NCBI GenBank assembly: GCA_002793885.1
Contig: PFEG01000008.1
Coordinates: 5,185 to 15,844, forward strand
DNA from: Candidatus Saccharibacteria bacterium CG10_big_fil_rev_8_21_14_0_10_47_8
GTDB lineage: Bacteria > Patescibacteriota > Saccharimonadia > Saccharimonadales > UBA10212
Direction: 5' to 3'
DNA: 10,660 nucleotides
A program made the translations under genes and the position numbers. The notes beneath the pieces were generated by a model, which ran no database searches, had not been told where the DNA came from, and saw only the letters and a list, made by a program, of their open reading frames with translations. Shown in pieces: positions 6,754 through 10,660 of this stretch (position 1 is the stretch's first letter; each line of letters begins with the position of its first letter).

Positions 6754-6989
6754 TGGGTATTGAAAGTAGCATTCCAGGGGTAGATTTAAGAACTTGCGCA
6801 TTGATTTGCGAACAAAATCCTAATTGTCAGGCTGCGTGTGAGGCCACAAAAGTTGGCTTAGATGAAGGACAGCCCTTTTATCCAATAAGAGCAGAAGAGA
6901 TTGTGGAAAATTGTGATTTTGCAAACAACGGAGCTTGTATTCTTGTGTCAGCCCTTGTACGTGTTGCCGCTGAGAGAAGAGCTGTGTAA
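6753..6989 (+). CDS. Small Cys-rich protein of unknown function (78 aa) between S12 and S7
   Basis: Not recognised. It overlaps rpsL and rpsG by one base each (TAATG at both ends) and is the only long frame in the gap, so it is very probably translated by coupling. AAGGCGGT (6740-6747), one mismatch from a consensus Shine-Dalgarno, lies 5 bases before its ATG. The protein has six cysteines: C15, C19, C25, C29, C54 and C62, with the spacing CxxxC-x5-CxxxC in CALICEQNPNCQAAC, then CDFANNGAC. No signal peptide or membrane helix is evident. Codon use is more AT-rich and less biased than in the flanking ribosomal genes, which fits lower expression or later arrival. The Cys pattern could bind a metal or form disulfides. 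S12 and S7 are normally adjacent, so a role tied to ribosomes is possible but unproven. Confidence 0.75.
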   Translation: MGIESSIPGVDLRTCALICEQNPNCQAACEATKVGLDEGQPFYPIRAEEIVENCDFANNGACILVSALVRVAAERRAV

Positions 6990-7468
6990 TGCCACGTAAA
7001 ACTACCAAATCACTGGTTCGAAGCGCACCGCCAGACCGTCTATATAACAATACGGCTGTCTCGAAGTTGATTAACCGCGTAATGCGTGACGGCAAAAAAC
7101 AGATGGCCGAACGGCTTGTATATGGAGGCATGGAAAAGGCCGCCAAAAAACTTAAGATAGATAATCCGCTGGAAGTTTTTGAGCAAGCCATGAAAAACAT
7201 CCAGCCTCATCTAGAAACCCGTTCCCGCCGGGTCGGCGGTGCTAACTATCAGATTCCGTTTGAGGTTAAGAGCCAGCGCCAGCAGCACCTGAATACCATG
7301 TGGTTTGTAGCTGCCGCCCGTGACCGCAAAGGCATGAGTATGAAAGACCGCATCGCGCTAGAACTAGTGGATGCCTATAACAATACCGGCGCGGCCGTTA
7401 AGAAAAAAGAAGATGTTCACAAAATGGCCGAAGCCAACCGCGCCTTCGCACATTTTGCTCGCACATAA
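6989..7468 (+). CDS. rpsG: 30S ribosomal protein S7
   Basis: Primary 16S rRNA-binding protein that nucleates assembly of the 30S head and lies near the E site. 159 aa, close to the usual 156. Landmarks are MPRKTTK (1-7), DGKKQMAERLVYGGMEKA, SRRVGGANYQIPFEV, AARDRKGMSMKDRIALEL, and the C-terminal AAVKKKEDVHKMAEANRAFAH. The ATG overlaps the stop of the 78-aa gene; only a weak AAGAG (6977-6981) precedes it, so translation is probably coupled to the upstream gene. In E. coli S7 is the autoregulator of the str operon through the rpsL-rpsG spacer. Here that spacer is replaced by a gene, so that mode of control is unlikely to be conserved. Confidence 0.98.
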   Translation: MPRKTTKSLVRSAPPDRLYNNTAVSKLINRVMRDGKKQMAERLVYGGMEKAAKKLKIDNPLEVFEQAMKNIQPHLETRSRRVGGANYQIPFEVKSQRQQHLNTMWFVAAARDRKGMSMKDRIALELVDAYNNTGAAVKKKEDVHKMAEANRAFAHFART

Positions 7469-7472
7469 GCTA

Positions 7473-7503
7473 TTGACTAAGAATTTAAGATGATTTTTAT
7501 AGA
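7473..7503 (+). promoter_or_regulatory. Weak candidate promoter downstream of rpsG
   Basis: TTGACT (7473-7478) is a good -35. Possible -10 boxes are TTTATA (7496-7501, 17-base spacer) or TATAGA (7498-7503, 19-base spacer), neither close to consensus. If real it would give the 98/99-aa gene and fusA their own transcript. The surrounding DNA is AT-rich, so a chance match is quite possible. Confidence 0.25.
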
Positions 7504-7528
7504 AATTATAGACTGCGAAATAAATAAT

Positions 7529-7564
7529 GAAGTGCGCCCTGAGCTTGTCGAATGGGCCCACTTC
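7529..7564 (+). repeat. REP-like hairpin with CTGAGCTTGTCGAA core
   Basis: Arms GAAGTGCGCCC (7529-7539) and GGGCCCACTTC (7554-7564) pair over 11 positions with one mismatch, around a 14-base loop. The GCCCTGAGCTTGTCGAAnGGGC core resembles a short palindromic intergenic repeat that I recall as common in many bacterial genomes. It lies between rpsG and the next start codon. In one frame it reads RPELVEW inside a 28-codon open frame (ATG 7490 to TAA 7576), with no clear ribosome binding site; I do not call that a gene. No T-run follows, so it is not a standard terminator. Confidence 0.65.
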
Positions 7565-7577
7565 GCCAGGAGCTAAA

Positions 7578-7877
7578 ATGATGGGGACCTCCATATGTCA
7601 GTACGAGCTCACGGCCTACTATCCAGAAGATTACTATGGCAGAGACGTTCCAATAGGAAGAAAAAAAGTTGAATTTCATGGAGAACGAAACCGGCATGAG
7701 CAGGCAGCTGATATAGTAGATAGAACATTTCCCCGCGCCAAAGGCGAGTTTGTCTTGCGTCTGATACGCAAGGGTGAGCAGCTACTACCAAATAGTCCTG
7801 GTTCAAAACAGGAGGAAATTCTTGAGAATGGAACAAAAATCACAGAGATTGGTTTGGACCCAAGGAGAGGTTCATAG
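7578..7877 (+). CDS. Hypothetical protein (98-99 aa) between S7 and EF-G
   Basis: Not recognised. Two adjacent ATGs (7578 and 7581) are possible starts. AGGAG at 7568-7572 is 5 bases from the first and 8 from the second, which favours 7581 slightly. An upstream in-frame ATG at 7527 exists, but it lies in the REP-like repeat and lacks a ribosome binding site, so I reject it. The product is soluble-looking and basic in its middle, with a Tyr-rich N-terminus (YELTAYYPEDYYGRD), an Arg/Lys/His-rich stretch (GRKKVEFHGERNRHEQ) and a Gly/Pro-containing C-terminus. No signal peptide or membrane segment. Codon use is less biased than in fusA, as in the other small gene of this operon. The stop is 9 bases before the fusA start and its end carries the AAGGAGAGG preceding fusA, so the two are probably cotranscribed. 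Confidence 0.65.
   Translation: MMGTSICQYELTAYYPEDYYGRDVPIGRKKVEFHGERNRHEQAADIVDRTFPRAKGEFVLRLIRKGEQLLPNSPGSKQEEILENGTKITEIGLDPRRGS
7862..7870 (+). promoter_or_regulatory. Shine-Dalgarno upstream of fusA, oddly spaced
   Basis: AAGGAGAGG lies 16 bases from the fusA ATG (7887), which is long, but 8 bases from an out-of-frame ATG at 7879 that opens a 10-codon frame (MKLWLRKNTN) ending in TAG inside fusA. No alternative start exists in the fusA frame, because an in-frame TAG at 7875-7877 is followed only by TAT GAA GTT before the ATG. The fusA start is therefore secure and the spacing is a real oddity. Confidence 0.5.
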
Positions 7878-7886
7878 TATGAAGTT

Positions 7887-9974
7887 ATGGCTGAGAAAAA
7901 ATACGAATTAGAGAAAGTGCGCAATATTGGCATTATCGCTCATATTGACGCCGGTAAAACCACTACTACTGAGGGGATTCTTTACCGTACCGGTTTAAAG
8001 CACAAAATCGGCGCTGTCCACGAGGGCGAAACCACTACCGACTGGATGGCCCAGGAAAAAGAACGAGGAATTACCATTACGGCTGCGGCGGTTACCTGTT
8101 TCTGGAAAGACCACAAAATCAACATCATCGATACGCCCGGCCACATCGACTTTACGGTCGAGGTCGAGCGCTCACTTCGCGTGCTAGACGGCGCCGTGGT
8201 TGTTTTTGATGGTAAAATGGGCGTCGAGAGCCAGAGTGAAACTGTTTGGCGCCAGGCCGACAAATACGGTGTGCCACGCATCTGTTTCATCAACAAAATC
8301 AACCAGACCGGCGGCGACTTTTACAAGAGCCTGGAAAGCATTCACGTCAGATTAAGTAAACACGCCTTCCCAATCCATCTGCCCATCGGTTTCGAACAGG
8401 GTGTCAGCGGCATAGTAGACCTTATAAAAATGAAGAGCTACACGTACAAAGACTTTACTGATAAAGAGCTAGTTGAGGGTGAAGTACCGGCCGATATGAT
8501 AGACCAGGCCAAAAAATATCGCTCGCTATTGGTAGAAAATGCCGTGGCCGAAGATGAAACAGTCATGGAGAAATACTTCGAGGTTGGCGAAGCGGGCTTG
8601 TCCGAGGACGAAATCAGGCAGGCTGTCCGTAGTGCCGTGCTTTCTGGCAAATTCTTCGTAGTTTCCGGTGGTGATGGCCGAGGAGTGATAGTAGAAAAAC
8701 TGCTAGATGCCGTTAACGATTTCCTTCCAAGCCCGCTGGACAGGGGCAGCACATGGGGCGTAAACCCCAAGACCGGCGATGAAGTCGAGCGCAAGCCAGC
8801 TGGTACAGAGCCATTCGTGGCCTTGGCTTTCAAAATAGCTACCGATCCATTCGTGGGCAAACTGGCATTTTTTAGGGTGTATTCCGGTAAGGTTTTGGCC
8901 GGTAGTTATATCCTAAACAGCTCAACGGGCGAAAAAGAGCGCGTCGGCCGGATTGTTAGAATGCATGCTGATAAGCGAGAAGACGTAACTGAGGTAGAGG
9001 CTGGTGACATTGCGGCCATTGTTGGACTAAAAGGCACCACCACCGGACATACTCTGTGCGACGCGGGCAACCCGATAATATTAGAGAGTATTACCTTCCC
9101 GGAACCGCCGGTCAGCATCGCCATTGAGCCAAAAACCAAAGCCGACCAAGAAAAGATGGGCATCGCCTTGCAGCGGCTAGCCGAGGAAGATCCAACTTTT
9201 CGTATCAAAGCCGACCACGAAACCGGGCAAACGATTATTTCGGGTATGGGCGAACTGCACCTAGAAATTATCGTAGACCGTATGAAGCGCGAGTTTACCG
9301 TGGAGGCCAACGTTGGCCAGCCCCAGGTCGCTTACCGCGAGACCATTAGAAAAGATGGCGTTGAGTCCGAAGGTAAATTTATCCGCCAAAGCGGCGGCCG
9401 CGGCCAATACGGCCATGTTTGGATCCGGCTGAGCCAAAACGAGGCCGGCAAAGGCTTTGAATTTATCAACAGCATCAAGGGCGGATCGGTTCCCAGCGAA
9501 TATATTCCCGCCGTAAAGTCCGGTATCGAAGAAGCCATGAACAACGGTGTTATCGCCGGATATCCGGTAGTAGACGTTAAGGTCGTGCTTTATGACGGCA
9601 GCTACCACGACGTTGACTCTTCAGAAATGGCCTTTAAGATTGCCGGTTCTATTGCTCTTCAAGACGGCGTTAAAAAAGCCGCTCCGGTTTTACTGGAACC
9701 CATAATGAAAGTCGTAGTCGTAACACCCGAGGCCTCTATGGGAGACGTAATCGGGGATCTTAATAGTAAACGCGGCCGCGTGGAAAGCATTGACGACCTG
9801 GCAAATAATATCAAACAAATAACCGCCTTCGTGCCGCTTGGCGAGATGTTTGGCTACACCACCAACCTTCGCAGCATGACCCAAGGCCGGGCCAGTAGCT
9901 CCATGGAGCTAGACCACTACGCCGATGTACCGGGCAACGTCGCCCAAGAGATTATTGCTAAAACTAGTAAGTAG
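7887..9974 (+). CDS. fusA: Elongation factor G, 695 aa, altered guanine-recognition motifs
   Basis: GTPase that drives tRNA-mRNA translocation and, with RRF, ribosome recycling. Full length. The G domain has G1 AHIDAGKTTT (18-27), switch I with RGITI (60-64) and G3 DTPGH (82-86) with the catalytic His86. G4 reads NKIN (136-139) instead of NKxD, and G5 reads SGGDGRG (260-266) instead of the usual GSAxKN. Domain II follows (KIATDPFVGKLAFFRVYSG, 316-334), then domain III (ISGMGELHLEIIVDRMKREF, 451-470), domain IV (SGGRGQYGHV 502-511; GSYHDVDSSE 571-580) and domain V (VLLEPIMKV 601-609; LGEMFGYTTNLRSMTQGRAS 651-670). All five domains are intact, so it looks like the housekeeping EF-G rather than a degenerate paralog. 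It follows the 98/99-aa gene by 9 bases. No tuf gene follows in the window. Confidence 0.97.
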   Translation: MAEKKYELEKVRNIGIIAHIDAGKTTTTEGILYRTGLKHKIGAVHEGETTTDWMAQEKERGITITAAAVTCFWKDHKINIIDTPGHIDFTVEVERSLRVLDGAVVVFDGKMGVESQSETVWRQADKYGVPRICFINKINQTGGDFYKSLESIHVRLSKHAFPIHLPIGFEQGVSGIVDLIKMKSYTYKDFTDKELVEGEVPADMIDQAKKYRSLLVENAVAEDETVMEKYFEVGEAGLSEDEIRQAVRSAVLSGKFFVVSGGDGRGVIVEKLLDAVNDFLPSPLDRGSTWGVNPKTGDEVERKPAGTEPFVALAFKIATDPFVGKLAFFRVYSGKVLAGSYILNSSTGEKERVGRIVRMHADKREDVTEVEAGDIAAIVGLKGTTTGHTLCDAGNPIILESITFPEPPVSIAIEPKTKADQEKMGIALQRLAEEDPTFRIKADHETGQTIISGMGELHLEIIVDRMKREFTVEANVGQPQVAYRETIRKDGVESEGKFIRQSGGRGQYGHVWIRLSQNEAGKGFEFINSIKGGSVPSEYIPAVKSGIEEAMNNGVIAGYPVVDVKVVLYDGSYHDVDSSEMAFKIAGSIALQDGVKKAAPVLLEPIMKVVVVTPEASMGDVIGDLNSKRGRVESIDDLANNIKQITAFVPLGEMFGYTTNLRSMTQGRASSSMELDHYADVPGNVAQEIIAKTSK

Positions 9975-9984
9975 TATACTTACT
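9966..9984 (+). promoter_or_regulatory. Short palindrome with -10-like box at the fusA-fabD junction
   Basis: AGTAAGTA (9966-9973), GTA, TACTTACT (9977-9984) is an exact 8-bp inverted repeat with a 3-base centre, spanning the fusA stop codon. It contains TATACT (9975-9980), a 5 of 6 match to a -10 box, with no good -35 (TTATTG at 17 bases is weak). A transcript from here would start about 2-3 bases before the ATG at 9990, that is nearly leaderless, and no Shine-Dalgarno is visible before that ATG. It may be an operator overlapping a promoter, or only a small hairpin. Confidence 0.35.
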
Positions 9985-9989
9985 GCTAA

Positions 9990-10660
9990 ATGGTAATACG
10001 TGAATCAGATGTTTTTGGTTTCCAGGGGCAAGGGACTCAAGAAGTAGGGATGGGCGCTGAATTACTCGAGGAACACCCAGAAGCCAGAGACGTTTTTGAC
10101 GAGGCCGATGAAGAGACCTTGCGGCTAACAGGCCGGAGAATAAGTGAGATTTGCAGAGACGGGCCAAAAGAGTTGCTTGATAGACACTCTCAGTTAGCAA
10201 TATTTGTACTTTCCGCCGCAGCAGTAGCTGTTCTTTATAAAAAAGGAAGGCTCCCCAAGGCTGTTACGGGACATAGCATGGGTGAGTACTCAGCGCTTTT
10301 TGCGGCTGGAGCTTTCGGTCTCAGAAAAGGAATAGAAATTATTCACGAAAGACAGAATGCAATGGATCAAGCAAACGCTCAAATAAACGGTGGTGGGGCA
10401 ATGATTGTGATAAATGGTCTAACTGAACAAGAGCGTCAGGCTCTGGCGAAAGAATTTGACGTTGATGTGGCGGTTATAAACACCGACGACCAAGGTGTTT
10501 TATCTGGTCCTAAGGACAGAATTGACGGTGTCGGTCAGCTGCTTGAAGATAGGGCGGGTGTTAAGGGTCGTGTTTTAGATATAGGGGGTGCAGCGCATTC
10601 AAGGTGGAACGCTTTAGCAGGCAGGATCATGGAAGGTGTTTTAAAAGATATTGAGATAAA
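9990..10660 (+). CDS. fabD: FabD-like malonyl-CoA:ACP transacylase, N-terminal 223 residues (3' end outside window)
   Basis: Acyltransferase of the FabD family, which in other bacteria moves malonyl from CoA to acyl carrier protein for type II fatty acid synthesis. The frame from ATG 9990 is open to the right edge. Visible features are the oxyanion-hole segment FGFQGQGTQ (9-17; usual FPGQGSQ), the nucleophile elbow GHSMGEYSAL (94-103) with Ser96, the substrate Arg in HERQNAM (Arg121), the NTDDQGVLSG strand-turn (164-173) and a candidate catalytic His203 in GGAAHSRWN. That last segment departs from the family's FHSPLM, so substrate choice may differ. The start is 15 bases after fusA and has no clear ribosome binding site. 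Codon use is less biased than in fusA. It could also be a related acyltransferase domain of a larger enzyme, since the C-terminal end is not visible. Confidence 0.85.
   Translation, partial: MVIRESDVFGFQGQGTQEVGMGAELLEEHPEARDVFDEADEETLRLTGRRISEICRDGPKELLDRHSQLAIFVLSAAAVAVLYKKGRLPKAVTGHSMGEYSALFAAGAFGLRKGIEIIHERQNAMDQANAQINGGGAMIVINGLTEQERQALAKEFDVDVAVINTDDQGVLSGPKDRIDGVGQLLEDRAGVKGRVLDIGGAAHSRWNALAGRIMEGVLKDIEI

Noticed and set aside
7469..7528. rho-independent terminator after rpsG
   Set aside because: The T-run at 7494-7498 is not preceded by a stable hairpin.
7490..7576. A 28-codon frame (MIFIEIIDCEINNEV...) ending just before the 98/99-aa gene
   Set aside because: Too short, no Shine-Dalgarno, and its second half is the translation of the REP-like repeat. 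Mentioned in the repeat entry only.
7527..7577. ATG 7527 as the start of the gene upstream of fusA
   Set aside because: It lies at the edge of the REP-like repeat and has no ribosome binding site, while AGGAG directly precedes the ATGs at 7578 and 7581.
8438..8860. Open frames of 60-176 codons on the - strand inside rpoB, rpoC and fusA (for example 363-893, 8438-8860, 8906-9310)
   Set aside because: They lie fully antisense to well-conserved genes, have low-complexity Ser/Thr/Ala-rich translations, and lack convincing ribosome binding sites. They are by-products of codon bias on the coding strand.

Overview
The window is an informational-gene operon on the + strand. In order it holds the 3' two thirds of rpoB, complete rpoC, rpsL (S12), a small Cys-rich gene of unknown function, rpsG (S7), a second small unknown gene, fusA (EF-G), and the 5' part of a fabD-like acyltransferase gene that runs off the right edge. 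No convincing gene lies on the - strand. No tRNA, rRNA, CRISPR or insertion sequence was seen.

The organism looks like a streamlined bacterium of the Candidate Phyla Radiation (Patescibacteria), possibly Saccharibacteria-like. This rests on tight packing with 1-base start/stop overlaps, mid-range GC, the standard code, and divergent versions of otherwise near-invariant proteins. The assignment is by impression of the protein sequences and was not tested by a search.

Layout: 1-2402 rpoB, directly abutting rpoC (2403-6224). The 115-base gap 6225-6339 is dense. It holds a 37-codon open frame with a good ribosome binding site, a candidate promoter, a long hairpin built from GGTTACA heptamers, and a perfect 10-bp hairpin that puts the rpsL Shine-Dalgarno sequence in its loop. 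rpsL, the 78-aa gene and rpsG (6340-7468) are chained by TAATG overlaps. The gap 7469-7577 carries a REP-like hairpin. It is followed by a 98/99-aa unknown gene (to 7877), fusA (7887-9974), and, after a 15-base gap with a palindrome and a -10-like box, fabD-like (9990 to the edge). tuf does not follow fusA within the window.

The genes make the RNA polymerase beta and beta' subunits, two 30S proteins and the translocase. The main surprise is in the proteins. Beta' has lost all four cysteines of the N-terminal zinc site and three of four of the second site. It carries NADFDGD changed to GADFDGD at the catalytic loop, an unusual trigger loop (LSLDSKHRAG where TMRTFHxGG is normal), and a changed bridge-helix hinge. 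EF-G has both guanine-recognition motifs altered: NKxD reads NKIN and the G5 Ser-Ala is Gly-Asp. Two unrecognised small genes are wedged into the otherwise conserved rpsL-rpsG-fusA order.
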